Assembly (NCBI GenBank): GCA_032718475.1 | Contig: JAUCBJ010005609.1 | Span: forward strand, 1 to 64,000 | Origin: Nemertoderma westbladi | Taxonomy: Eukaryota; Xenacoelomorpha; Nemertodermatida; Nemertodermatidae | Direction of reading: 5' to 3' | DNA length: 64,000 nucleotides | Part shown: positions 43,627 to 56,740 of the stretch, one piece after another | Position numbering within the stretch: the first letter of the stretch is position 1 | Layout of the letters: every line of letters starts with the position of its first letter | The notes under the pieces: generated by a model | Databases searched by the model: none | What the model saw: only the letters and a program-made list of their open reading frames with translations | Told to the model about the DNA's origin: nothing | Made by a program: the position numbers and the translations under genes

Positions 43627-45800
43627 TTAAAAAAACCTAACTGGACTCTCTACTGCTAGGGTGTCATGGAACCCCCAGATATCCGACCCGTAGTTCAAAA
43701 TAGGAGGGGAAATTAAGGGCGAAAATGACATGTTTGGGAAACATGCCATGTACTTATAGAGCGAGAAAAGAGCTTTACCTGCCTTTTGAGCAAGTATACA
43801 TTGTCCGCATGTGAATTTACCTGTAAAGGAGATTCCAAGATAGTTATACTGAGATACTACTTTAACTTTGTTTCCTTTATAGTACCATTCATCACTGCTG
43901 GCTACTGCACCACCTTTCCTAAATATTACCACATTTGTCTTCATATATTCGCAATATGCACCTTGATTATCAAAAGATTTATCAAGATCAACCCTAGAAG
44001 ATGAAACCAGAATGAGATCATCCGCATACAGCAGTGAAAATAGTTTAATGTGGGTTACTAGTGTTATACCTTGCACCCCACCCAGTCGCAACTCTCCCCA
44101 GATAGACACTCTCCATGCAAAACATAGTAAGTAGTCATAGACATCTGAATTCTCACCAGCCCATTTGACATCCTTTACCACACTAAATATTCTGCCGTGA
44201 AACCCAAACAAATCAACTTAACCCACAGAGTACTACGCTCTACACTATCGAATGCCTTTTGAAAGTCTACAAAACCACTAAACACCTTATCGCCATTCAC
44301 TAATTATTGGTTTATAAGCCCACTTAAGACAAACAAATGGTCAGTGGTTCTGTAACCAAATCTAAAACCAGCTTGAGCATATGTAATTGCATTGAAAGCC
44401 TCGGCCCACCATGCAATTCTAGAATTTAAGATGGAAGATAACTTCCCCAAACAACTTAAAAGCGAAATACCCCTAAAGTTATTTGTACCCGAACTGTCCT
44501 TATTCTTATAAATAGGAGTCACCAGTGCCACTGACCATTGTTTGGGAAAATGACCACTAAATATAACAGCATTGAACATGGGCGTAATTAGTGGTACTAA
44601 AGCTGATCTTCCCTCAATGAAGAATTCATTTAACAAGAGGTCCTCCCCAGGCGGGTGCCTTGTGACGTTTTAGCCTATAAATTGCGATATTAACCTTATC
44701 CTCTGTGATTGGCTGCAATAACTCATTTTCCATTAGACTTTTACTGTCTTCACAATTAATGTAAACTGGAGGGTCTATCCCTACATCTGAAAATTCCAGT
44801 GTCATAGAACAAAGATCCTGGAAGTGTTTTTCGAAATCTTCTGCAGTTAGTGTAGTTGATGGGCTGTTCGATATTTTCCCGAAACATTTTTTAATAGAGT
44901 TCAGAATTTCTATGATTCAGTTACATTTAACATTTCTAGACGCATTTAATTTTTATCACCGATATTACCCTTGTTAGTCCTACTCTTATTATTGGTCAAA
45001 TTGTTGTGAATATCCCAGGCCAGTGTGGCACTTGGTAGGCAATGTTTCGTTGGTAACATGCTGGGCTCATCCACCTTGAATTTCACACAATTCCGTAATA
45101 ATTTTACGTCCACCAACATTATTAGATCAATATTAGATTTCCCCACAACCGTTTTCGTAGCTGCATAGTAGGTGAACTTTCCATAAGGGGCGTCCTCTTC
45201 AACACATCCATTCATAATTTTCATGCCTGTCGATCAGCATAACTGTAATAAGCGTCTTCCATATGTGTTAACTACAGTGTCACAATTATTACGCGTCCTC
45301 GTTACCCCTCCCCATATAGGTAGTCTGAATCATACTCATAGTCATCTGGGAGAATGTCATCAAGGCAGCTTGTGTCGGCCTCATCGTCTTCTATATAGTC
45401 TTTTTCTAGTCCTGTTCTAGAGTTGAGATCTCAAATGAGTATAACGTCATGTGTGTTACCCAATAGTACAATACCCTCCTCAATTTTATCAAAAATTGCA
45501 ATGGTATCGGCTATCTGGGCTCTCTGTCCATCAGCCCCAACATAAACTGCACAAATAAGGATATCTTTAATCAACACCAATTTTTTACCACCTATTTCTA
45601 ACTAAACTAAGTCCTCATGTTCAGGCGCTTTAAAATGTTGTGTTGAGTTCTCTCTCAACTGCATAAATATTTTTGAAATAAACAGTTACCCCACCACTAA
45701 AGCGCCCAGCACCTGTCGATTTAGCTATCCTGTAACTGTATGTATATATTGTAGGTTGTATACTTAAATACATACAGTGGGCCTAGCTTTCATTTATCTC
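43627..45800 (-). pseudogene. LINE (endonuclease-RT) remnant on minus strand
   Basis: Reading the minus strand from 45.8 kb down, an APE-type endonuclease is first recognisable (ICAVYVGADGQRAQ near 45540; DLNSRTG near 45410-45432; FTYYAATKTVVGKSNIDLI near 45100-45190). RT follows: WSVALVTPIYKNKD and NNFRGISLLSCLGKL near 44460-44550, YAQAGFR near 44360, FQKAFDSVERS near 44230-44270, YADDLILVSS near 44000-44030, and KVVSQYNYLGISF near 43830-43860. The frame is broken by stops (for instance after GLINQ near 44304) and shifts, and the C-terminus is lost near 43630. The catalytic Asp residues are still visible, but the gene is dead. Confidence 0.75.
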
Positions 45801-47567
45801 TTATTAGGATTGCAATTTCATTGTTCAATCTCAAATGAGGGGAAATTCATGGAAACTGATTCCATATTAAAGACAGTAGTCAAACTTAAAACTATAAAAT
45901 CTTTATCCTCATAAAAATTGTTTTAAACAAAAATATAGCGATAATATGTATAAAAAATAATATCATAATTTCGAGAATCATGTCAAAGTGGAATGCAAAA
46001 AATTCTTATAGATTTAGAATCCTTAAAATGTATGAAAAATTTTTATAGATTTTTGATGGGATGATACAATATTATAAATATTCAATCCAGGTGAATTATA
46101 CCTAATGAAGTACAGGAATGGTTACAGATCATTATTTTAATTAGTTTTAATTGGGTTTCTTTATTTATTTGGCTATAGGAACCACTTGAAGTTTATTTTG
46201 AATTTGCCTCAAATTAGGCTGAATGACTGCACCAGAGGTTATGCTGCCCAAATATGTAAAGTATTAAATTACCTACCATTGTTTCGATCTCCCCGTTTTC
46301 GAAAAAGGTGTAGAAGTAAACATTGCAAAGGTTTTTATTTGTATATATTGGGTGGCAGATGATGATGGCTGCTCATTCAATTGCAGTGCCCTTAACAGTT
46401 AACAATATGGCCCGAAGGTTTGCTTTCACTGAGCAGCGGTTAGCAGTGCAAATATAGACAGGTATGTGGTTTGTCTGATATGTGCTAACCATTCTGTACA
46501 AATCCAACATCTGATACTACTTTAAATGATTCTTCACTTACTAATAGTAACCATGTCAACTTAAGATTTTTTATTACCTTTATGATAGTATGGTTGATTA
46601 ACCAATTATATTGCAATTATTTCCCATTAAGCCATTTTCATTAGTATAGTGTTCTACATTTGTGTTGTAGTTCCATGACAGGGATGGAAGACAATTGTTC
46701 AATAAAGGCAATTCCAAGTAACAAACAACAATTTCCAGCTATACCTACTATAATATCAGCAGCTTATTCAAGCATTTTATCTACACAATGGTTTAGCACA
46801 ACGGTCAGTATAATATTGAATGTCATTTTCTAAGCTACGTTATAGCAACTTCCTATCTTAAAGTGGGTGAAATCAGTTGAGTGGGTCGATAATTGCATTA
46901 TTTGTCCAATATTTTTATAACTTTACAAAAGTTGCATTTAGGTAATCAACTTACATGAAAAAATTTAGGGACCCGTGGGTCATTGGAACATGCGGTTCCA
47001 GGTTTCTGAATATTGGCCCTTCTAAACGCTATAATGTGGACTTATACATACTTAACCTGCATTTTGGAAATGACCAACTTATTATATTCCTATTGTGCTC
47101 CTGATGTTATGCTCAGCTCATTCGAACCACCATCATCAATTGAGTGGGTTTTGACACCATCAAAGCAAAGAGAAGAGTAATTAGTTCTCGAGATATTCCA
47201 CAGAATGTGTAGGCATGCTAAATACAAAATTAAAAAGTCAAATTCAACATCAATTCCGTATTAGCAATTACCTAAAAACAATACTTCCAATGATCTTAAT
47301 TAATCAAGAATAGGCGGCTTCGCCTATTATAAAAATAAAATTTTGCAACTTTTTTGAAATTGGTAAAATTCTAGAACTAGAAAATATTAATTTTTGAACA
47401 GCGATGTTTGGGGTTTCGAAACATGAATAGGCTGGAAGAGGACATTGAATTAAGTTGAAAAATAAAAACCCCATCGAATTTGGACCAAGCGTTCCGGAGT
47501 TATAGCGGATTGAAAAAAATTTCGAATGTCCGAGCGAATAAACCATTTTGAATGCCCCAGTGCTACT
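45801..47567. other. Intergenic, no gene recognised
   Basis: AT-rich. Short open frames (for example 47304-47594 minus) show no similarity. Confidence 0.4.
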
Positions 47568-47990
47568 TCTACTACTAGGATCGGCATGCTCCATTGCAGC
47601 TGCATTTTAAGAATGCTGTGCCGGCTTGTCGACAAAATTGCGCCGCCACAACTCCCTATCACCCATGACATTTGCTAGATCATCCGCATCTTCAAGGCCA
47701 GTGTCCTTTAAGATGCGTCTCAAGAATGTCATGGGCTGTCCACCATGCATATTCACTCCATGCGGCTGCCAAAGCAAAAGATTATGTACTGGCTAGTCCT
47801 CACGGCGAAAGCAATGTCCTGGCAAGCGGAGGCGGCTTTGTTCTAGTGTCAAGCTTGGGGGAAACAATGAGACACCTCCAATGCTATGTAGTGTCTGGTT
47901 GGAGATGTGTGCATTGTAATTGACATAGTGAACCCGGCGTAGCATTCTTGTGAATGTGCCATCCAGAGATTTAGTGTCCTCAGTGCAGTG
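47568..47990 (-). pseudogene. LINE 3' end, (TAG)n family, minus strand
   Basis: The minus strand encodes TEDTKSLDGTFTRMLRRV, SNQTLHSIGGVSLFPPS and LRLPGHCFRRED, then after a frameshift the C-terminal segment ending near a CTACTACTAGG block (about 47570-47582), the reverse complement of the TAG tail. It is nearly the same sequence as 14700-15112. The copy is heavily 5'-truncated, about 420 bp. Confidence 0.75.
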
Positions 47991-49165
47991 AACTGATAAA
48001 GAACTGAGAAGACTAATCAATTAACTGAGAAGACTAATCAGCTAATTTTTACATTTCAAACTGAAATGTTAGCTTATGGAGAATCATATGAGAGTGAGTA
48101 AACAACATACAGCCTTATAATCTTGGCAAGGTAACTCATCTCCACAGTAATGTTGGCGCAAAGATTTCTAAATACAAATATCAGCCGCTTTCCGTAAATG
48201 CATTATAGAGACGCAACACATGCAGCTTGGTGTTAGACAGGGGTAATTACCGCGGTCGAGGGTGGGGTGTGTTTATCAGGGGCTATAAGAGGAAGGTACT
48301 GTGGTGTAGTCGCCAAGTATACCGTCTGTAGTGTACGTTCGATTGTCTTGTCGTAGCGTTGGGGGGTCTCAACTGGTACTACTGGTACCAGCATATAGTC
48401 GCACAGATAAAGCACTTTACTATTGCTATAGTTAAATAAATTGTATATTGTAGTGGCGAATCTAACACTAGCACTGCAGGGGTCACCGAGAAGGGTTTTA
48501 CTAGCGTTTCTTATTTTCTATTTATTCAGTTTTTACTGAAAGACCGCCCACGACTTCAATAAGGATTGACTTTATGCACAATATCACGACTTTCTCATGC
48601 ATTTGCAATCGATGCAATTTTTACAACGACAAAATGTATTCCTGCGGTTCCGAAATACTGAACGCTAAATGTTGAACAAATGTATGCTGAACTATAATAA
48701 AAAAATAATAAATAATAAATAATTTATAAATAATAATAAATAATAAATTAATAAATGCTGAACATTAAATGTTATTTGTGTTTTATCATTTTAAATATAC
48801 TAGAAGAGGCTAATTCTGTGTTAAAATGACTGGCCGGCCGGTGTATTGAAATATTGGGATTATTAATCTACATACAACATGTCGTAGTATAATATTAGTA
48901 AATGTTTTATGATACAGATATGCAGCTTTTGAAATCTGCAACTGCAAGGCAAGGTCATTAATATATAATTATTACATTTTGATATACAGAACAGAAATCA
49001 TTACAATAATCTTAGTTCATAAAGTTCAAAGTTCAATCAGAAGTGCTATATAAATTATTTGAATTAAATGAATCTCATTTTTATATTTTGTTAGGTAATC
49101 ACGATAAGAACCATCGTATTTGGTTAAACTTATAATATTATATTACCGGATAGATTTATCCTATA
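47991..49165. other. Intergenic, AT-rich
   Basis: ATAAATAA-type simple sequence at about 48698-48770. No gene is seen before the putative first exon at 49166. Confidence 0.45.
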
Positions 49166-49373
49166 ATGAAAATAGAGTTATTAGTTTTGTTTTGGGCATT
49201 CGTTTTGTTTACATCATTCCACTTCGTTGTATCTCGCGACTGCAATTTAGGGTCATACTATAGAGATTCCTTAGAAAATTGTTTGTCTACAGAAATATGC
49301 AAGGCGACCGGAGACCAAGTGCAATGTTTGGCTCAGATGGGGAAACCACACCTCAAAAAGGAATGTGCTGCTG
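49166..49373 (+). CDS. Putative secreted Cys-rich protein, exon 1
   Basis: It starts at ATG 49166. The first 23 residues (IELLVLFWAFVLFTSFHFVV core) form a typical signal peptide. The mature part begins near RDCNLGSYYRDSLENC and contains five cysteines by the end of the exon. The open frame would stop in four bases, but a donor G/GTTAGT at 49373/49374 allows splicing. Joining to the acceptor at 50729 makes the codon G+AT (Asp) and continues in frame as DEVYDKVLREC, matching the cysteine rhythm of exon 1. The repeated pattern is C-x(3)-Y-Y/D...L-x-x-C-x(4)-C. This resembles small receptor-like cysteine modules, possibly TNFR/BCMA-like, which is a guess. Confidence 0.5.
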
Positions 49374-50729
49374 GTTAGTTGTGCGTCGTGCTAACATAAA
49401 ATACCAAAGTCTTAGCCTCCAGGCACTATATACTGACTGTCTGATAGTCAGAGTGTAAAGCAATTTCAAATGACCTTCATTCTCTTAACTAAAAATGTGG
49501 TAGACATGAAAATAAACCCAAACATGTACAGATTCATATAAGATGACTGTCTGAAGGACAAGTTCAATGATAAGGTAGGGGATATATTTCTGGATGTCAA
49601 ATGATTGCTTATGTATGAATTACTATTCAATTAAGTAAATGTTCAGCGTTGTAGCTTTCAACTATAAAAAAGCTCTATTCATGTTGTCACAAAATTCAGT
49701 TGGAGGACTTAAAATAGCCAATAATTAGTACAATTGGAAAAATAATATTAAATAAATAACAAAATAATTATCCAAACATTTGCTTTTTAATTTGAAAATG
49801 AACTAATATTTAATGGAAATGTCTGGGATAATTATTAAATAGATTTTTAGCTCTCTATTATTATATATTATTAAGTAGAAGAACATCACCACAAGGTTGG
49901 CGTTCTACTAACTACAGTTTTAGTAACTGCTTTCATAAAGATGGACTAATCTACGAGATCGATAGGGGGCGTTAATAAGTTGGGAATGATGGAAAGTTGT
50001 TCAACAATTGTGTTGATGACGGATCACTGTTTTGTAGTTCACCATTTTGTATGGCACTGTGTAGTATATCACTATATATGCCCAGGGCGTGAAGATATTC
50101 GCAATCTGGGTGCGTTATGGGCTTCCGTAAGTAATGTATAATATTACATCCTTTATGTTATTAAGTGTGAAGTGAAGATGACACCCTATTCCTCATCGCC
50201 ATTGGGGATGTTAATATACATACAAACGATATCGGCTCTGGTTGGTGTGACCACAGTGCTGTCCAAGCTGCAGTGCACCAGTGGTTTTGTGGTGTGGTAT
50301 GATTCCCATAAAAGGAATTATTCCGTCTACCGTGATTTCTACTTCCTTTTGCCATTCTTGCATTCTATAAAACAACATCAATTAACATTATAAATCTATA
50401 TACTGTAATTACTGTATAATATCTTAAATACATGAATTCAGTGCATGAATTACACAGAAAGATAAATGGTGAACAAATTATAAAATAATCCATTTCAGCC
50501 CAGTTTATTAAACTTTATACTAATAAATAATTTCATCATTTAATTTATTTAAAATAATGTAAGCTGTATTATGTATGTATATATCATGTGCTGTGTATTA
50601 TGCTAGAAGTAGCAATTATGTAATGTTTCTCCTATTATTATTAGTCGAAATTAGTCATTAATTTTAAATCACTTGTTAAAGTGTACAAATTCCAATATTT
50701 CTAGTTTTTAATAATATTATTTCTTATAG
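49374..50729 (+). other. Putative phase-1 intron
   Basis: Begins GTTAGT and ends TTTCTTATAG. The 1356 bases are AT-rich. A 73-aa open frame at 50172-50393 is not recognised. Confidence 0.45.
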
Positions 50730-50923
50730 ATGAAGTTTATGATAAAGTGCTTAGGGAATGTGTAGGCATTGATCTGTGTCTCATAGACCCCACTATATCA
50801 AAGGAATGTAAAGGGTTATTAAGTTGGCTCTATCAACCTCCATCTGGTAACAAGGGTTGTGCAAGGGACGAGTTCTACGATCGCCAGTTAGATATGTGCA
50901 TTAACCATATGATGTGCTTAGAG
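50730..50923 (+). CDS. Putative secreted Cys-rich protein, exon 2
   Basis: 194 bases between a good acceptor (TTTCTTATAG) and a consensus donor (GAG/GTAAGC at 50924). In frame it encodes DEVYDKVLRECVGIDLC, then SKECKGLL, then a third unit GCARDEFYDRQLDMC...CLE. Units 2 and 3 share DE-x-YD-x-x-L-x-x-C-x(4)-C with unit 1, so the protein has at least three related Cys modules. No later exon was identified before the duplicated transposon block at 51093, so the gene model is incomplete, or broken by that block. Confidence 0.5.
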
Positions 50924-51325
50924 GTAAGCTGTCTATTTATATTTTATGTAAGTTCTAGAACATTTTATTTATTCTAAAAAATCTAGTAGTCTTAAAAACG
51001 TAAAATAACAATTTTAAGATGTGCATCAATTGTAGCCTTATATACTTCAAATCGATCGACAAGAAAAAATTACATTTTCGGAGAACCCTTCGATTTCACT
51101 CTCAGCGTTTCAAAATTGATTGGTTTTGGCTATAATTTGGAATATAGGTGCCTAATATGCTATTCTACATGACAGGACAGAAAATTTTATTTTTATTTTA
51201 TTTAAATTATTATATTTATTTTATTTTTTTAATTATGTATTTAATATTAGTTAATGCTAGTTAACAATAAAAAAACTTGGTTCCGCTTAAAACCCTGAGG
51301 CTTTATCTAGATCTGATCTAGATGC

Positions 51326-51946
51326 GGTGATCTAAATCTGCAACAGTTCCCATTTTCAGATAAAAAAACCTCAGTTACTTTTTTTTGGACCATTTTGGTC
51401 ACGCTCACGCAAATGATTCATATGCACTGATGAACCACCCAAAATTACCAATCTAACTGAAATACATAGAAGAATATGAGTGGAAGTGGGAACACATCGG
51501 GTTAACGGCCCACATTTGCCAATTTATATGCCATTAAATTAATCGTTTACCGAGTGTCACGTATGCGACAAAAAATCGGACCACGTAATTGTTTTTTTGT
51601 ATTTCTGATATCTCCAATTTATTACAAAGCTACGTTTATATGTTCACAGGAATTATACAAATCAGGGATATTAATCGTTTAGCACCCGAATTGTAATTTT
51701 AATGGCCAAAATAAGACCGTGATCACAATCATAAAATTTGAAATTTGTCGCTTAATTGACGATTTTTTTTTATAGCTTTTTCTATAACAAACTGTGGTTG
51801 GAGTGTATCACAAGCAGGAGGGGACCGATCATTGGTATTCGGCAATCAAATTATCAAAGCCATCCGACCATTTATTCTCGAATGATTTACATTTTTGCAT
51901 ATTTTTAGTCCCGTACGTGACTTGGTCAATATGGTTGGCATTGACC
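51326..51946 (+). mobile_element. Truncated copy of the 1.66-kb TIR element
   Basis: Homologous to the right end of 8536-10193, finishing with TTGGTCAATATGGTTGGCA. The left inverted repeat is missing. Confidence 0.7.
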
Positions 51947-52149
51947 CATTGTAATAGGACAAGCAACACTACTCTAGCAATTCTTAACCCATTTTTTGTT
52001 ATTTTCGCTCCATACCCTATGATATGCCTATGTAATTTCATAAGCTCGATAAATTTCAGGCAGTTTTTTTCTATTTCATAATATTATTAATATAATTTTG
52101 TGTTTATTCAAAAATATTATTAGGTTATTTACAAATTAAAAAACCACAT

Positions 52150-52167
52150 GGGGGGGGGGGGGGGGGG
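52150..52167 (+). repeat. Run of 18 G
   Basis: Homopolymer. The equivalent site in copy 2 (57564-57580) has 17. Confidence 0.9.
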
Positions 52168-52759
52168 TGGGTTGTGCCCCCACCCCCCTTAATGAGTGCA
52201 CTAAATGTACACAATGCAAAAACACCGCAACTGACAGACTTGAGGTGTTTTGCCATTGTGACATTTGTTTTTGCATTGTATCGAATGTATTGACATACAG
52301 ATTGTACAATGCGAAAACACCGTAAGTACAAAAAATAATCCCGAAGTCAAAATATTAATGGAAAGCGAAAAATAATCAAGTGGAAAAATTTCCCACCCCA
52401 AATTGCGTAGGGTTATATAGTAAGTAATTAGTAATTTACGGACATTTTAAACCAACAATCTTAAAGCAAACAGTATTTTGCGTTTTACTCGAAATTACTT
52501 TTCGTGACTTGCGGTTGTTTCCCATTGCACGGCGGATATGGGCGGCATGCAGTACGTGTACTAATTTACTGTATAATGTATATTAAGCGTTAGTGAGGCT
52601 GAGCCCAACCAATTACTAATATTATTGGCAAAAAGTAGTCCGTTAGCTCAGCATGTACAGTAGACATACTGTAGTCATAAAATGATAGTTCTCCTTTAGA
52701 CTTTATCATATTCTTAATATTAATGCCCGATAAAAACCGAACAACCAACAAACGAAAAC

Positions 52760-54490
52760 ATTAACAAGGTTGAGAAAGCTAAGGACGATCTTAAATTTGC
52801 CTGCCAGGAGAAGTACATACAGGATAAAACTGAAGCAATTACAACAGCTCACATACAACAACAATCAAGACTTACCTGGCAAACTGTGAATGAGGTATCT
52901 GGTCGGAAAAGTTGTGCAAAGGGGCGCCTCAAAGCCGATAGTCCTGAAGAATGTGTTGGGAAGTGGAAAAATCACTTCAGCAACTTGCTTGGCAGCCACC
53001 AAACATCGAGGTCAGCCCTACAAGGAAAATATATGACAAGACACTACCAATAGAAACAGGGGACTTCACACCTGCCTAACTCCAAAGAAGCATTAAAAGC
53101 ATGTCCAATAATAAAGCGAGTGGATTAGATGAAATCCCAGTGGAGGTATGGAAAACCGGAGTGCTAAACAGACCATTATTGAATGTTTGCAACCGGATGT
53201 TAAAAGGGGAAAAGCCACCACCAATTTGGACTAAAGGTCAACTAAAGCCTCTCCCCAAGAAAGGAGACCTCGCCTTACCAACAAACTATCGTGGGATCTG
53301 TCTGCTTGTGGTAGCTGCCAAAATATACAATAAAATGATTCTATATAGGATTAGAGAAACACATAGAGAAACTACTGCGTAAGAGCGAAAATGGATTTCG
53401 ACCAAGTAGATCAACAATAGCTCAGATACTTTGCACTACGGAGACTACGGAGAGGTAAAATGCTTGAAATCCTAAGGAATACCAGAAGTTTGTTGCTGGC
53501 ATAGGACTGTTATATTGTGACACAGAAGCGCAGGTACTCTCACCAAATGGTGAAACTGAGTTTTTCTCAATCCTGGCTGACGTACTGCAAGGTGACACAT
53601 TAGCACCATTACTATTTGTAATTGTGTTGGATTACGCAATGAGGACGGCCACAAAGGGTGAAGATCTGGGATTCACATTTCAAGAACGCAGAAGTAGTAG
53701 ATATCCGGCAACTACAGTCACAGACACAGACTTTTGCGGATGGCATCGCCCTGCTCTCTAATACGCTAGCAGATGCACAGCATCTACTAAATAAAGTGGA
53801 GAGGGCTGCTAAGGAGGTTGGATTGCATATAAATGCTACAAAGACCGAATTCATGACCTTTAATGCTGATGGAAACTTGACAACCATTGATAATAATCAA
53901 CTAAGGAAGGTCGATGACTTCCAGTACCTTGGATCATGGATAGAGAGTAGCAAAAAGGACATAGAAGTTAGGAAAGCAAAGGCTTATGTAGCTCTTCCAA
54001 AAATGGATACCATCTGGAAATCAGATCTCTCCAGGCACCTGAAGACTAAGTTCTTTCGAGCCACAGTGGAAAGTGTATTTTTATATGGGGGTGAGACCTG
54101 GATACTGACTAAATCACTTGAACAACGAATTGATGGTTGCTACACAAGACTACTAAGGGCATCCCTAAACATCAGCTGGAGACAACACGTGACAAACGCC
54201 GAGCTTTATGGTACAATACCACCTGTATCAACCACCCTCCGTGAACGCAGATTAAGATTCAGTGGGCACTGCTGGCGAAGTAAAGACGAGGTCATACCAG
54301 ATCTACTTTTCTGGCAACCAACTCATGGAAAGCGTAGTCGTGGACGACCGGCCATAACATATATAGATCAACTTGAAAGAGATACTGAACTTGGGAGAAA
54401 CGAAATTGCGACAACTATGGAGAATCGGGATGCCTGGAAGGATCTCATTTCCACTGTCTGAGTTCGCTCGACCTAGTAGTAGTAATATTA
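52760..54490 (+). pseudogene. LINE, (TAG)n family, in duplication copy 1
   Basis: Broken frames encode an RTE/CR1-like RT. Blocks are KASGLDEIPVEVWK, LKPLPKKGD and TNYRGICLL (53101-53382), then GDTLAPLLF near 53600, then 53658-54461 with KTEFMTF, FQYLGSWI, FLYGGETW and LRFSGHCWR. Compared with copy 2 it lacks about 80 bp holding RT motif A (FVDFKKAFDS), after CTACGGAGAC near 53449. The catalytic box reads FADG instead of FADD, a loss of the second Asp. It ends in TAGTAGTAGTA. Confidence 0.85.
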
Positions 54491-54537
54491 ATGAATATGA
54501 TACAAACTATGAAAACATTGTATTGTATTCCATTGTA

Positions 54538-55245
54538 CAGTACAGGCCACCAGAAAAAGCAGATTTCATCCAATGTGATCACATGTGAACACATTTGTTC
54601 AAGTCATCTGATTGGCAGGTTATGGCAAGTTATCCTCTAGATCACACAGCAGGAGGCTAACTTGCTGGGACCGACAAAGGCTTTGTGTGTGGTGCGCCTG
54701 TATGTCTGATATCAGGTAGATGAGAGAGCCCCCAGGGCGTAACATTGCGGACATGGGCTGTATTGGTAGAGAGAGAACTACATACAAGTCCACATGGAGG
54801 TTCATGGAGTGTATGGGAGTGGATGGGTATATGTATGGAGGAGCCTAGACCATTGAATAATTAATTTAGTGCAGGGAGATGTCGCGCCATTAGTCTGACA
54901 CCGAGAGGGCACAGAGAAACACCAGAAGATGCCTTAACATCTCTAACTATAGGCCTGCCTACTAGACACTATTAACCGCACACTATAAAGGTAAACAATA
55001 TCCTTATCGCATTTCCAGCTGCAGTGAGTGACAGTTAGCGGCAAACTACAGAGAGTTTCCAGGTTACTAAGTGTTCCAAAAGTATTCAATTGTATCCTTT
55101 GGCGAAAAAATTTTGGTTGTTGCCAATTCAATTATGTTCAATTATGTTCAATTGTCCCGTTCAACAACATTGCATTACACTGGTACACATTTGATAAAAT
55201 GTGTTCACAATTGTACAAATCTGCGTTTTCTGGTGGCCTGTACTG
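54538..55245 (+). mobile_element. 708-bp Tc1/mariner-like MITE at a TA site
   Basis: The ends CAGTACAGGCCACCAGAAAA and its reverse complement at 55245 form inverted repeats of about 28 bp with one mismatch. A TA dinucleotide flanks both sides (54536-54537, 55246-55247). The matching place in duplication copy 2 (about 60036-60040, CCATTGTATTTGC) has a single TA and no insert, so the empty site is preserved. TA duplication and a CAGT start fit Tc1/mariner. No transposase is encoded. Confidence 0.88.
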
Positions 55246-56462
55246 TATTTGCTTACGTTTCAATTTGCTTGAATTAAAAGAAAATTTATTTTGATGTTTT
55301 TTTTTGAAAATTTACATTTATTATAAATTTTGTCAACAATTCGTTGAAATGGAAATCCGGCCAAAAATTGAAATCCGGCTGGAACCTGATTTTTTCTCAA
55401 AATCCGGCCGGAATTCCGGCCCGGCGGGTTATCCGGCACACCCATAATTATTTGTATGTATTTAATTTCGCCAACAATTCTTCGATTTATCACACCCAGC
55501 GTTTCCAAATTGTTGGTTTTGGCTATTTTGGAAAAAAGTATCTAAGATGCTATTCTACTTGATAGGTCAGAAAAATTTTATTTTTCGCTATTTAGTATTA
55601 GTTAATACTAGTTAACAATAAAAAAAACTTGGTTGCGCTTAAAACCCTAAGGCTTTTACAGTTTTGAATCTAATCATATAAGTTTTTTATATGATAGATC
55701 AAAGATGGGGCAACATATCAATCAGGAGAAATTTTATGAAAATAATTCTGCACCGCTAGGTGGCGCTGCAAATTTATGCTATTATTTTAGGTTTGTTATA
55801 AATAGTATTAAATCTCGTAATTTGATGCAGGATAGCTATGTAGACACCCACAGCAATTTTTAGACTAATTGGTCAAAAATTGTAGAACAAGTAGGATTTT
55901 GAATTTGACAATTTCATAAAAAAAATATTTGGAGATAATCGACATTTCATTATACATTGTAATAGTAATTTCAATAGGAATCCCTAAATGGAAAATGTTA
56001 TAACTTGAAAACTAAAAGAACTATTAAATCGCGGTTCTCAGATTTGGAAACACTTAAATCGTGCATTATAATAGATCATAAAAAAATTATACATATTTTG
56101 GACCATAATGGTGTACCCCCCCCCCCCCCCCCCCCCGTAAACTGTTGGAGCTTTGGTAGTGCCATAGTGCCAACAGGCTAAAGGAAAATATTAGCAGTGT
56201 TACTGTTACACGATTATACAGGTTAGTAAAGGAACATGTTACAAAAACGGATGGATGGAACCTTACTCTTAAATAATTCATTTTAAAGGATTATTCCAAT
56301 AAATTTTTATTAGCGTGGGCGATTACGTTCATTAAAATCGAACAGTCTGAAGTGTGCTCGGTGTGCACAGTGTGGTCAGTGATTGATTAACACAATCATC
56401 TCACATAATTAATTTATCGGATGCATGACTGAAGAAGTGCTGAACGAGGTAAGACAGTAATA
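55246..56462 (+). repeat. Remainder of duplication copy 1
   Basis: Noncoding sequence shared with 60038-61217. It includes AATCCGGCCGGAATTCCGGCC near 55400 and a run of 21 C at 56116-56136. Confidence 0.7.
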
Positions 56463-56740
56463 AGTATTAAGACATTAAGTATTAAGTATTAAGACAATAA
56501 GACAGTAATTTCACTCTCAGCGTTTCAAAATTGATTGGTTTTGCTATAATTTGGAATATAGGTGCCTAAGATGCTATTCTACATGACAGGACAGAAAATT
56601 TTATTTTTATTTTATTTAAATTATTATATTTATTTTATTTTTTTAATTATGTATTTAATATTAGTTAATGCTAGTTAACAATAAAAAAAACTTGGTTCCG
56701 CTTAAAACCCTGAGGCTTTGTCTAGATCTGATCTAGATGC

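Larger units (their letters stand above)
51093..56507 (+). repeat. Tandem duplication of TE block, copy 1
   Basis: The block starting ATTTCACTCTCAGCGTTTCAAAATTGAT recurs from 56508, and sequence is shared throughout to GAACGAGGTAAGACAGTAATAAGTA (about 56463 and 61217). The unit is about 4.7 kb. Copy 1 is longer by a 708-bp insertion (54538-55245) plus about 50 bp. The junction (56463-56507) is an ATTAAGT/TAAGACA simple repeat. Confidence 0.9.

Noticed and set aside
47672-47923. 83-aa plus-strand open frame similar to the minus-strand frame at 14754-15005
   Set aside because: Both are antisense shadows of the same LINE 3' coding region.
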